DNA from: an uncultured Acidobacteriota bacterium
GTDB lineage: Bacteria > Acidobacteriota > Terriglobia > Terriglobales > Acidobacteriaceae
Length of the DNA: 58,160 nucleotides
Direction: 5' to 3'
NCBI GenBank assembly: GCA_903832295.1
Contig: CAILAZ010000065.1
Location: 1 to 58,160 of the forward strand
Shown piece after piece: positions 9,901-17,653 of the stretch; position 1 is the stretch's first letter; every line of letters begins with the position of its first letter. Made by a program: the position numbers and the translations under genes. The notes beneath the pieces are model-generated. The model saw nothing but the letters and a program-made list of their open reading frames with translations, did not search any database and had not been told where the DNA came from.

Positions 9901-9951
9901 CGCCTCAGGATGACACTCGCTTCAGGATGACACTCGCCTCAGGATGACACG
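9901..9951. repeat. Three 17-bp tandem repeats in a dispersed-type intergenic element
   Basis: The 17-bp unit cgcctcaggatgacact occurs three times head to tail (9901, 9918, 9935) with a single base change in copy 2 and one at the end of copy 3. It is preceded by ggtccttcggctgcg. The reverse complement, of the type gtcatcctgaggcgcagccg, resembles a dispersed intergenic sequence I recall from acidobacterial and other genomes. Only this locus in the window carries it. Confidence 0.7.
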
Positions 9952-10073
9952 CTTAGGAACAGACACGCCTTCCAGAAAGGCAGCGCCGAGAGCGGGCTAA
10001 CTCACAGAGTTGGAAGGAACCACTCTGGGCAACCCTGAATATTGAGGGGCATCGCGCCAACAGCAAGAGGAGA

Positions 10074-10325
10074 TCAGCCCCAGTCCTGGGTGGAGGGGTT
10101 GTGGGGTTTGACGCGGGCGTAGTTGTCCATCTTGGCAGTCCAGAGGAGGAAGCGCCACATCTGGCGGTACTCGCGGGCCATAAGGGAGCATATCTGGAGG
10201 AGTCCGATTTTTTCCATCTTGAGGCCGGTGTAGGTTTCAAGCCGCCACTTGAGGTAGGGGCTGCGCCATGGGGCGAGGCGGTGTCCGCGGGTTGCGTTCC
10301 AGAGGAAGCGGAGGATGTACCACAT
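10074..10325 (-). CDS. Small basic hypothetical protein
   Basis: The 83-residue product begins MWYILRFLWNATRGHRLAPW and is rich in Trp, Arg, Tyr and Leu. The composition (seven Trp, phased aromatics, few small residues) is unlike an out-of-frame translation of GC-rich DNA, and from memory it resembles short uncharacterised proteins in other Acidobacteriaceae. No signal peptide or full membrane span is visible; the N-terminal 10 residues could be amphipathic. It starts immediately 3' of the pilR-like gene end at 10371 in the same orientation, so it could be the last gene of the pilus transcript. Function is unknown. Confidence 0.6.
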   Translation of the reverse strand: MWYILRFLWNATRGHRLAPWRSPYLKWRLETYTGLKMEKIGLLQICSLMAREYRQMWRFLLWTAKMDNYARVKPHNPSTQDWG

Positions 10326-10370
10326 GAGGGTAGTATAACCGGGCGGCGCGTTAGGGGAGGCGCCGCGCGG

Positions 10371-11747
10371 TCAGGAGAGGTCGTACTTTTTCATCATGTG
10401 GCGGAAGCTGCGGTAGCTGAGTTTGAGGATTTCAGCGGCGCGGGTCTGGACTCCGTTGGAGCGGCGGAGGGCGGACTGGAGGAGGCTCTTCTCGACGTCG
10501 GCGATGTAGCGCTCGAGATCGACGCCGCCGGGGGGAAGCACGACTCCGAGGGCTCCGGGACCGGAGGCGCTGGACATGGAGCTGCTGCCGGAGTTGGGGA
10601 GCGAGACGCGGAGTTCGTCTTCGGTGGACATGGCGACGGCGCGCTCGATGGTGTTTTCAAGGACGCGGACGTTGCCGGGCCAGTCGTAACCCTTCATGGC
10701 AGTGAGGCTCTCGGGGGAGAGACGGACGACGTTCTTGCTCATCTGCACGGCAAACTTCTTAAGGAAATGATTGGCGAGGAGGACAACGTCATCGCCGCGG
10801 TCTCGCAAGGGCGGAACCTCGACGGGGATGACGCTGAGGCGGTAGTAGAGATCCTCGCGGAAGAGACCGTCCTGCACATGCTGGAGGAGATTCTTGTTGG
10901 TGGCGGCGATGACGCGGACATCGACGGGAGTTTCCTGGCCTCCGCCGACGGGACGGATGCAGCGTTCCTGGAGGACGCGGAGGAGCTTGACCTGCATGGA
11001 GAGGGTGGTTTCGCTGATTTCGTCGAGGAAGATGGTGCCGCCGCTGGAGAGCTCGAAGAGGCCGCGCTTGTTGGTTGTGGCTCCGGTGAAGGAGCCTTTT
11101 ACGTAGCCGAAGAGTTCGCTTTCGAGAAGGGTCTCAGGGAATGCGCCGCAGTTGACGGAGACGAAGGGGTCCGAGGAGCGGGGCGAGCAGGTGTGGATGG
11201 CGCGGGCGACGAGCTCTTTGCCGGTGCCGCTCTCTCCGCTGACGATGACGGTGGAGTTGGTGGTGGCGATGGTGCGGATGGTCTGCTTGAGCTGGCGGAT
11301 GGCCTCGCTCTCACCGATGATGTTTTCGAGAGAGTTGCGCTGGGCGGCATCGCGCTTGAGAGCGGCGTTCTGCTGGCGCAGGTGACTTCGGTCCATGGCG
11401 AGAGCGGCGGCGGTGAGTACGTCATCGAGGAGCTTGGGGCCTTTGCGGATGTAGTAGAAGGCTCCGGCGTTGAGGGCCTCGATGGGGATTTCGCTGTCAT
11501 CAACGGCGGTGATGACGATGACGAGCGTGTCTGGCGAGACACGGCGGGAGTGCTGGAGGACATCCATGCCGGTGACGTGGGGCATGCGGACGTCGGTGAC
11601 GACGATGTCATAGAGGGTGGAGTCGATTTTGCGGCAAGCCTGCTCGCCGGAGGTCACCGTTTCAACACGGTGTCCCTGGTTTTGAAAAGCAATCTGCAAC
11701 ATCTGGCAGATGGAGCGCTCATCATCGCAGACCAGGATGTATCCCAT
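10371..11747 (-). CDS. pilR: PilR-like sigma54-dependent response regulator
   Basis: The 458-residue protein has the three-domain NtrC architecture: an N-terminal receiver domain with the phosphoacceptor Asp in VVTDVRMPHVTG, a central AAA+ sigma54-activation domain with Walker A GESGTGKE, the sigma54-contact loop GSFTGA and the GGTIFLDEIS Walker B, and a C-terminal Fis-type helix-turn-helix. It begins 2 bp after the stop of the pilS-like kinase gene, so the two form a cognate pair. Downstream position in the pilB-pilT-pilC cluster suggests it activates pilus genes, as PilR does for pilA in Pseudomonas; pilA is not in the window. The target is inferred from context only. Confidence 0.85.
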   Translation of the reverse strand: MGYILVCDDERSICQMLQIAFQNQGHRVETVTSGEQACRKIDSTLYDIVVTDVRMPHVTGMDVLQHSRRVSPDTLVIVITAVDDSEIPIEALNAGAFYYIRKGPKLLDDVLTAAALAMDRSHLRQQNAALKRDAAQRNSLENIIGESEAIRQLKQTIRTIATTNSTVIVSGESGTGKELVARAIHTCSPRSSDPFVSVNCGAFPETLLESELFGYVKGSFTGATTNKRGLFELSSGGTIFLDEISETTLSMQVKLLRVLQERCIRPVGGGQETPVDVRVIAATNKNLLQHVQDGLFREDLYYRLSVIPVEVPPLRDRGDDVVLLANHFLKKFAVQMSKNVVRLSPESLTAMKGYDWPGNVRVLENTIERAVAMSTEDELRVSLPNSGSSSMSSASGPGALGVVLPPGGVDLERYIADVEKSLLQSALRRSNGVQTRAAEILKLSYRSFRHMMKKYDLS

Positions 11748-11749
11748 GA

Positions 11750-13420
11750 TTACCTGCTTTCGTCGCTACGTGCGACGGAGTTACTTTGGGCGGCTTCCGG
11801 CAAGGATGCGTGCGGGAAGAGCTCGGGCTGCTCCGGCATTGGCTGGCGGAAGAGCAAGGTGAATTCGGTTCCCATGCCGGGCTCAGAGCGGACGGTAATA
11901 CGCGCCTCATGAGCCTGGATGATGCGATAGACGATGGCGAGGCCGAGGCCGGTACCGCCTTCGAAGCCGGACTGGAAGGGCTCGAAGATTTTTTCGATGA
12001 GCTGTGGAGAGATGCCCTCGCCACTGTCGCGGAAACGGATGCGCCAGTTACCCTCAACCTGATCGAGCGAGACGGCGAGGACTCCGCCACCGGGCATGGC
12101 GCGGATGGCGTTACTGCAAAGGTTCCAGAATACCTGCTTGAGCTTGTCGCCATCCCCCTCAGTGAAGGCGGTGTTGACGGAGAAGCTGCGGTCAATGCGA
12201 ATGCCGGACTGGCGGTTCTCAAGCAGGGTGAGAGTGTCTGCAAGGAGAACGCAGAGATCGACCCTCATGCTGTGGAACTTGCGGTCACGCGAGTAGGTAA
12301 GAAAGTCCGAGATGATGGAGTTGAGGCGCTCGGACTCGCGGGTGACGATGCCGAGAAGCTCGCGCTGATCCTCACTGAGGGCGGCGATGCCGGAGAGCAT
12401 TTTGACGGAGCCGGCGATGGAGGAGAGCGGGTTGCGAATTTCATGAGCGATGCCGGAGGCAAGGCGTCCGACGGCGGCGAGACGGTCACGGACGCGGAGT
12501 TCTCGCTCCAGGTGCCGGAGTTCGGTGAGGTCGGTGAAGGTGTAGATGCAGCCGATGTTGTCTCCCTCAGAGCCGATGAGGGAGCTGCAACCGACGCCGA
12601 AGAGTTTTTCAGCGCCGCTGGGAGTGCGGGTGCGCACCTCGGTACGTCCGGAGTTCGGCTCGGGGAGCGCATCAGAAAAGAGCTCGTGAACATTGAGGCC
12701 GGAAGTTTCGCCCCCGGCGCGGCCAAGCAGGAACTGGGCGGCAGGGTTGACGAGCTTGATGTTGCCTTCGAGATCGGTGGTGATAAGGCCGCTGGAGATG
12801 GAGTGGACAATGCTCTCATGCAGGGCCTGGAGGTTTTCCAGCTCGAAGCTCTTGTCCTTGAGGGCGACGTCGGCGAGCCTCATGCGGCCGGCGAGCTTGT
12901 TGGCGAGGTAGGCGACGGAGGCGTAGGCGAAGAGGTTGATGAAGATGACGGCCTGGAGGGATTTGAGATCGGGCCGGGTGGTGGAGTAGGAGTGAATGAG
13001 ATCGAAGAAGGAGAGTTCGAGGGTGCCGCCGAGGAGGATGAAGGACATTCCGGCGGTGAGGTAGGCCCAGGTCTCAGAGAGCAGGGTGCTGGCGACGATG
13101 ATGATGAGGGGGTAGAGGAAGTTGAAGGAAGTGTCTATGCCGCCGGTGATATAGATTACGGCGGTGGCGAAGGCGAGGTCAGACAGGACCTGGAACTTGG
13201 ACTGCATGTGCCAGTCACCCTTGCGGTAGGTGAACAGGACGAGGTGCAGGGCAGAGGCGGCGTACCAGGCGAGCATCACGAAAACGAAAAGGCGGCGGTC
13301 CACACTGGTGGTGGTGAGCGTGACGATGGCAAGCTCAATGGCGAGCAGGACCGTGATGATGATGACACGGACCTTGACGAGCCACTCCAACCAGATTCGT
13401 TCGTTGATACCGGAGGCCAT
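11750..13420 (-). CDS. pilS: PilS-like membrane sensor histidine kinase
   Basis: The 556-residue protein has about six hydrophobic segments in the first 180 residues, then a PAS domain (around SISSGLITTDLEGNIKLVNP), then the HisKA phosphoacceptor box GIAHEIRNPLSS and an HATPase domain with N, G1 (DSGEGIS) and G2 (GTGLGLAI) boxes. It should autophosphorylate and pass phosphate to the regulator encoded 2 bp downstream. Multi-span N-terminal sensing plus PAS is the layout of PilS, which in Pseudomonas senses pilin levels in the membrane. It follows pilC by 14 bp, which implies one operon. Specific assignment as PilS rests on context. Confidence 0.85.
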   Translation of the reverse strand: MASGINERIWLEWLVKVRVIIITVLLAIELAIVTLTTTSVDRRLFVFVMLAWYAASALHLVLFTYRKGDWHMQSKFQVLSDLAFATAVIYITGGIDTSFNFLYPLIIIVASTLLSETWAYLTAGMSFILLGGTLELSFFDLIHSYSTTRPDLKSLQAVIFINLFAYASVAYLANKLAGRMRLADVALKDKSFELENLQALHESIVHSISSGLITTDLEGNIKLVNPAAQFLLGRAGGETSGLNVHELFSDALPEPNSGRTEVRTRTPSGAEKLFGVGCSSLIGSEGDNIGCIYTFTDLTELRHLERELRVRDRLAAVGRLASGIAHEIRNPLSSIAGSVKMLSGIAALSEDQRELLGIVTRESERLNSIISDFLTYSRDRKFHSMRVDLCVLLADTLTLLENRQSGIRIDRSFSVNTAFTEGDGDKLKQVFWNLCSNAIRAMPGGGVLAVSLDQVEGNWRIRFRDSGEGISPQLIEKIFEPFQSGFEGGTGLGLAIVYRIIQAHEARITVRSEPGMGTEFTLLFRQPMPEQPELFPHASLPEAAQSNSVARSDESR

Positions 13421-13434
13421 CCCGACTTACCTTT

Positions 13435-14646
13435 CTAGCCCGCGAGTTTGGAGATCATGGAGAACAAGGGCATATACAGTGAGATGACAATTCCGCCGAC
13501 GGCCACGCCGAGAAAGCTGATGAGCATAGGTTCCATGAGGGCGAGCATGTCCTTGGTGGCGGCATCCACTTCGTCTTCATAGAAGTCGGCGATTTTCTGC
13601 AACATGGAATCCATGGCTCCGGTGGCTTCGCCGACGCCGATCATCTGGGTGACCATGTTGGGAAAGACGCCGCTTTCGCGGAGGGGATCGACGATGGTTC
13701 GGCCCTCTTCGATGGATTTGCGGACCGACATAAGAGCGCGCTCCAGAACGGCATTGCCGGCGGTGCGGGCAGTGATGGAGAGTCCATCCAGAATAGGCAC
13801 GCCGGAGGAGATGAGGGTTCCGAGGGTGCGGGTGAAACGGGCAACGGCGATTTTGCGGAGGACCTGCCCGAAGACGGGAAGATGGAGCATGATCTTGTCG
13901 GTGTAGTAAAGGCCCTCGCGATTGGTGCGGATGTACTTGATGGCGACGACGAAGAGTCCGATGCCGGCGAAGATGACCCACCAGAAGGTGCTGACGAAGT
14001 GAGAAAGGCCGATGACGAAGGCGGTGGACGCAGGGAGAGTGACACCGAGTCCGACGAAGAGGTTGGCGAAGATGGGGACGACAAACTTGAGGAGGGCTCC
14101 GACGACGAGCAGGGCGATGACGATGACGGAGACGGGGTAAACGAGAGCGGATTTGATGGCGGCCTTCATCTTGACGGCCTTTTCGACGTATTGGGAGATG
14201 CGCTGGAGAATGGTGTCGAGAATACCTCCGGCTTCTCCGGCTTCGATCATATTGGTGGTGAGCTCGTCAAAGATCTTGGGATAGGCGCGCATGGCGTTGG
14301 CGAGAGTTGCGCCACTCTCGACCGAGGCGCGGACGCCGAGCAGAGCCTTCTTGAAGGTTGGATTTTCCTGGTTGTTGCCGAGAATCTCAAGGCACTGGAC
14401 GAGGGGCAGTCCGGCGTCGATCATGACCGAGAACTGGCGGAAGAAGATGGCCTGCTCCTTGGCCTTGACGGAGCCGCCGCCGATCTGGAAGTTGAAGCTG
14501 CGGGAGCCGCTCTTCTCCTTGATGACGTTTGCCTGAATGCGCTCGCGGGCGAGGGTTGCGCGTAAGACCTGCTTGTTTTCAGCAGCGCGCTCGCCCTGCA
14601 CTTTTTCACCCGCTGCGTTGTTTCCCTGCCACGTATATACCGGCAT
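13435..14646 (-). CDS. pilC: Type IV pilus inner-membrane platform protein PilC
   Basis: The 403-residue protein is the polytopic platform on which the PilB and PilT motors act during pilin insertion and removal. It has the two repeated T2SSF domains, each with the conserved pattern seen at AIFFRQFSVMIDAGLPLVQC and again at ARFTRTLGTLISSGVPILDG, and three transmembrane helices (near residues 170-195, 215-240 and at the C-terminus). The N-terminus starts MPVYTWQGNNAAGEKVQGE, typical for PilC. It lies 27 bp after pilT. The GspF of a type II secretion system has the same fold; the neighbouring pilT argues for pili. Confidence 0.92.
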   Translation of the reverse strand: MPVYTWQGNNAAGEKVQGERAAENKQVLRATLARERIQANVIKEKSGSRSFNFQIGGGSVKAKEQAIFFRQFSVMIDAGLPLVQCLEILGNNQENPTFKKALLGVRASVESGATLANAMRAYPKIFDELTTNMIEAGEAGGILDTILQRISQYVEKAVKMKAAIKSALVYPVSVIVIALLVVGALLKFVVPIFANLFVGLGVTLPASTAFVIGLSHFVSTFWWVIFAGIGLFVVAIKYIRTNREGLYYTDKIMLHLPVFGQVLRKIAVARFTRTLGTLISSGVPILDGLSITARTAGNAVLERALMSVRKSIEEGRTIVDPLRESGVFPNMVTQMIGVGEATGAMDSMLQKIADFYEDEVDAATKDMLALMEPMLISFLGVAVGGIVISLYMPLFSMISKLAG

Positions 14647-14673
14647 TGTGAGCTCTCCGACCGAAGGTTGTTG

Positions 14674-15771
14674 CTAGCGCGAACCTGACGATTTGGCGTT
14701 GGCCAGCGCGCGGTTAATCATGTCCTGGAGTTCGTCAGGATTGGAGGAGCGGGCAAGAGCCGTCTCCAGGGTGATGGCTTTCTGAAGGAACAGAGTCATC
14801 AGGGACTGATTGAAAGTCTGCATTCCATACTTGTCTTGCCCGGACTGCATGGAGGAATAAATCTGGTGAATCTTGTCCTCGCGAATCAGGTTGCGGATGG
14901 CGGGCGTGGGCACGAGGATTTCCATGGCCATGGCGCGGCCCTGCCCCCCGGCCTTGGGCAGAAGGGTTTGACAGAGGATGCCCTCCAGGACGAGCGACAA
15001 CTGGGCGCGAATCTGCGACTGCTGATGCGAGGGGAAAACGTCAATCACGCGATTGATGGTGGAGGAAGCGGAGTTGGTGTGCAAGGTTCCGAAGGTCAAG
15101 TGGCCGGTTTCAGCAATGCGCAGGGCGGACTCGATGGTTTCGAGATCTCGCATTTCGCCGATGAGGACGACATCGGGATCTTCGCGGAGAGCGGCGCGCA
15201 GGGCTCCGGCAAAGCTCTTGGTGTCCTGGTGAATCTCACGCTGGTTGACGAGGCAATTTTTGTGAGGATGGACGAACTCGATGGGGTCCTCAACGGTGAT
15301 GATGTGCTCGTGGCGCTCACTGTTGATCTTGTCGAGCATGGCGGCAAGCGTGGTGGACTTGCCGGAGCCGGTGGGGCCGGTGACGAGGATGAGTCCGCGG
15401 GGCCGGTCACAGAGCTTGGCTACGACGGGCGCAAGGTTGAGCTGGGCAAAGGTCTTAATCTCAAAGGGAATGACGCGGAAGACGGAGGCGACGGCCCCGC
15501 GCTGGTTGAAGATGTTGGCGCGGAAGCGGGCCAGTCCCTTGAGTCCGAAGGAGAAGTCGAGTTCGAAGTCCTCTTCAAAGCGATGCTTCTGGGCATCGGT
15601 CATTACGGAGTAGGCAAGCTGCTTGGTGTCAGCCGGGCCGAGAGGCGGCATGTCGAGCGGTTGCAGGTGTCCGTGGACGCGCACCTGGGGCGGCGAGTTG
15701 GTGGTGATGTGAAGATCGCTGCCACCAAGTTCGAGTAACTTCTTCAACAGATCGCTGAGTGTTACCGCCAT
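14674..15771 (-). CDS. pilT: Type IV pilus retraction ATPase PilT
   Basis: PilT is the hexameric cytoplasmic ATPase that powers pilus retraction and twitching. The protein is 365 residues, the normal size. It has the N-terminal PAS-like domain beginning with the LLKKLLELGGSDLHI region, Walker A GPTGSGKS at residues 132-139, the Asp box around VEDPIEFVH, Walker B VVLIGEMRD and the His box GHLTFGTLHTN. The PilT-characteristic AIRNLIRE motif is present near the C-terminus, which separates it from PilB. It lies between pilB (58 bp upstream) and pilC. Confidence 0.95.
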   Translation of the reverse strand: MAVTLSDLLKKLLELGGSDLHITTNSPPQVRVHGHLQPLDMPPLGPADTKQLAYSVMTDAQKHRFEEDFELDFSFGLKGLARFRANIFNQRGAVASVFRVIPFEIKTFAQLNLAPVVAKLCDRPRGLILVTGPTGSGKSTTLAAMLDKINSERHEHIITVEDPIEFVHPHKNCLVNQREIHQDTKSFAGALRAALREDPDVVLIGEMRDLETIESALRIAETGHLTFGTLHTNSASSTINRVIDVFPSHQQSQIRAQLSLVLEGILCQTLLPKAGGQGRAMAMEILVPTPAIRNLIREDKIHQIYSSMQSGQDKYGMQTFNQSLMTLFLQKAITLETALARSSNPDELQDMINRALANAKSSGSR

Positions 15772-15829
15772 TCAAGCTCCTTGCATCCCTTGTACGGCTG
15801 CATGACAGGTGAGCACCGCCGACGGGCGG

Positions 15830-17413
15830 CTAATTCACGGTTTCGCGCAAGACCTCTTCCATCGTCGTCTGGCCGAGCATGATTTTGCAGAGGCCACTGC
15901 GGCGGAGGGTCATCATGCCATTCTCGACGGCGCGCTTTTTCAATTCGAGCGAGGATGCGCCGATGAGGATGAGTTCGCGAAGGGTATCGTCAATCTCCAT
16001 CACCTCATAAAGGGCGGTACGGCCCTTGTAGCCGGTGCTGTTGCACTTTTCGCAGCCACGGCCCTTCATGATCTTGACGGTGCGAGCTTCCTGCTGGGTG
16101 AATCCGGCCTTGAGCAGCACCTGGGTCGGCACCTCGACGGGCTGGGTGCAACTGGTGCAGATCCGGCGGATGAGGCGCTGGGCAACGATGAGGTGGATGG
16201 AGGTGGCGACGAGGAAGGGTTCAATGCCCATGTTCATCAGTCGCGAGACGGTCTCAGGCGCGCCGTTGGTGTGCAGGGTGCTGAGAACAAGGTGTCCGGT
16301 GAGGGCGGCCTTGATGGCAATTTCGGCGGTTTCAAAGTCGCGGATTTCGCCGACGAGGATGATATTGGGATCCTGACGGAGGAAGGAGCGCAGCGCAGCG
16401 GCGAAGTTGAGGCCGATCTGCTCCTTCATCTGCACCTGGTTGACGCCCTGGAGCTGGAATTCGACCGGGTCTTCGGCGGTCATGATGTTGGTATCCGGCT
16501 TGTTGAGCAGGGAGATGGCCGAGTAGAGCGTGTTGGTCTTTCCGGAGCCGGTGGGGCCGGTGACCAGAACCATGCCGTAGGGCTTGAGGATCGCTTTCTG
16601 GAACTTATCGAGCGACTCAGGCTCAAAGCCGAGCTGGGTCATGTCAAGGCGGAGATTGTCCTTGTCGAGCAAGCGCATTACGATCTTTTCGCCCCAGAGG
16701 GTGGGGAGGGTGCTGACGCGCCAGTCGAGCTGACGGCGGCGGCCATCAATGCGCATGCGGTTCATGATGCGGCCGTCCTGCGGCAGACGCTTTTCGCTGA
16801 TGTCGAGGCGGGCGAGAATCTTGATGCGGGAGATGATGGCATCGCGCAGCTTTTGGGGCGGCTTCATGAGCTCCTGAAGGACACCGTCCACGCGGATGCG
16901 GACGCGGTATTCCTTCTCATAGGGCTCCATGTGAATGTCACTGGCCTTGGCCTTGACGGCTTCGCGGAGGATGACATCGACGAGGCGGACAATGGGCGCT
17001 TCTTCGGCAGCGGCTTCCATGTCAGCAAGAGAGGCTTCGTCGCCGGGTTCTTCCTCACCTTCCTCGGCCTCGAAATCATCTCCGAAGGCGGCGAGGGCCT
17101 GGTTGAGCTCTTCAGCGCCGTTGGCACCGGCTTCGGGAGCATTGTAGGCGTACTCGATGGCTTCGAGGATGGCGGCTTCGTCGCCTTTGAGGGGCTCGAC
17201 GTCATAGCCGGTGATGAACTTGATGTCGTCAATGGCGCGATAGTTGGAGGGGTCCACCATGGCGACCTGGAGCGATGCGCCGCTGCGGCCAAGCGCGAGG
17301 ATTTTGTATTTGCGGGCGACATCCACCGAGATCGTCTTGACGATCTTGGGGTCGATCACATAATTGGCTGGATCGAAGGCAGCGTGCTGGGAACCTTTGG
17401 GTGAAGTGGACAC
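15830..17413 (-). CDS. pilB: Type IV pilus extension ATPase PilB
   Basis: PilB powers pilus polymerisation at the inner-membrane platform. The protein is 527 residues, somewhat short for PilB. An N-terminal MshEN/T2SSE_N-type domain (residues ~15-90) is followed by an acidic linker (about 105-135) and the ATPase core with Walker A GPTGSGKT at 286-293, EDPVEFQ and Walker B ILVGEIRD. The zinc-binding tetracysteine of extension ATPases is intact (C419, C422, C454, C457). It is the first gene of the pilB-pilT-pilC-pilS-pilR run. GspE of type II secretion is the alternative, but the adjacent pilT favours PilB. Confidence 0.92.
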   Translation of the reverse strand: MSTSPKGSQHAAFDPANYVIDPKIVKTISVDVARKYKILALGRSGASLQVAMVDPSNYRAIDDIKFITGYDVEPLKGDEAAILEAIEYAYNAPEAGANGAEELNQALAAFGDDFEAEEGEEEPGDEASLADMEAAAEEAPIVRLVDVILREAVKAKASDIHMEPYEKEYRVRIRVDGVLQELMKPPQKLRDAIISRIKILARLDISEKRLPQDGRIMNRMRIDGRRRQLDWRVSTLPTLWGEKIVMRLLDKDNLRLDMTQLGFEPESLDKFQKAILKPYGMVLVTGPTGSGKTNTLYSAISLLNKPDTNIMTAEDPVEFQLQGVNQVQMKEQIGLNFAAALRSFLRQDPNIILVGEIRDFETAEIAIKAALTGHLVLSTLHTNGAPETVSRLMNMGIEPFLVATSIHLIVAQRLIRRICTSCTQPVEVPTQVLLKAGFTQQEARTVKIMKGRGCEKCNSTGYKGRTALYEVMEIDDTLRELILIGASSLELKKRAVENGMMTLRRSGLCKIMLGQTTMEEVLRETVN

Positions 17414-17493
17414 GTCTATTCTGTCACCTGAAAAAAATCATTAAGTCAGTTCAAGGGCCAAGCCCCATCACACTGTGTTAGCGAAGCAAGAGC

Positions 17494-17509
17494 AGCAAGC
17501 CGACAGCCC
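17494..17509 (-). promoter_or_regulatory. Possible sigma54 (-24/-12) promoter upstream of pilB
   Basis: On the minus strand the 16-mer GGGCTGTCGGCTTGCT has the essential GG and TTGCT elements with the correct 10-bp distance between GG and GC, but the -24 half matches the TGGCACG consensus only partly. It lies about 80 bp upstream of the pilB start. Plausibility comes from the sigma54-dependent regulator at the end of the same cluster. Confidence 0.25.
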
Positions 17510-17593
17510 CGACCGGGAAGCACCTGGGCAAGCTGCTCCCAGAGGACAAGGTACCCTCATTTGCCGTTCAGCTTAGAAGTGCAGAGTAGCACC

Positions 17594-17610
17594 TTGACAA
17601 TAATTGTCAA
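17594..17610. promoter_or_regulatory. Perfect 17-bp palindrome, candidate operator
   Basis: TTGACAATAATTGTCAA has perfect 8-bp arms around one central base, and its left arm contains a consensus -35 hexamer (TTGACA). It lies about 45-60 bp upstream of the glycosylase-like gene and 180 bp upstream of pilB on the other strand. The symmetry and AT-rich centre are typical of a dimeric repressor site; the regulator is unknown. I found no good -10 partner at the expected spacing. Confidence 0.5.
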
Positions 17611-17653
17611 TCGGATGAATGCCGGAACCCATAACGAAGGGACTAGGTTGGGA

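Larger units (their letters stand above)
9470..10073. other. 600-bp gene-poor region after the GH27 gene
   Basis: It contains the decayed fragment at 9644-9790 and the dispersed-type repeat with a 17-bp tandem array at 9890-9951. I see no intact gene. The stretch 9952-10073 before the small minus-strand gene shows nothing recognisable. The region looks like a site of gene loss. Confidence 0.6.

Noticed and set aside
10101..11912. 603-codon plus-strand open frame opposite the pilR-like gene
   Set aside because: It is the mirror of a GC-rich gene; translation is Gly/Asp/Glu/Ala-rich with no domain, while the minus strand encodes an intact regulator.
11786..13438. 550-codon plus-strand open frame opposite the pilS-like gene
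   Set aside because: Same codon-bias shadow; the minus-strand kinase has all motifs.
15809..17404. 531-codon plus-strand open frame opposite pilB
   Set aside because: Shadow frame; low-complexity acidic translation without motifs.
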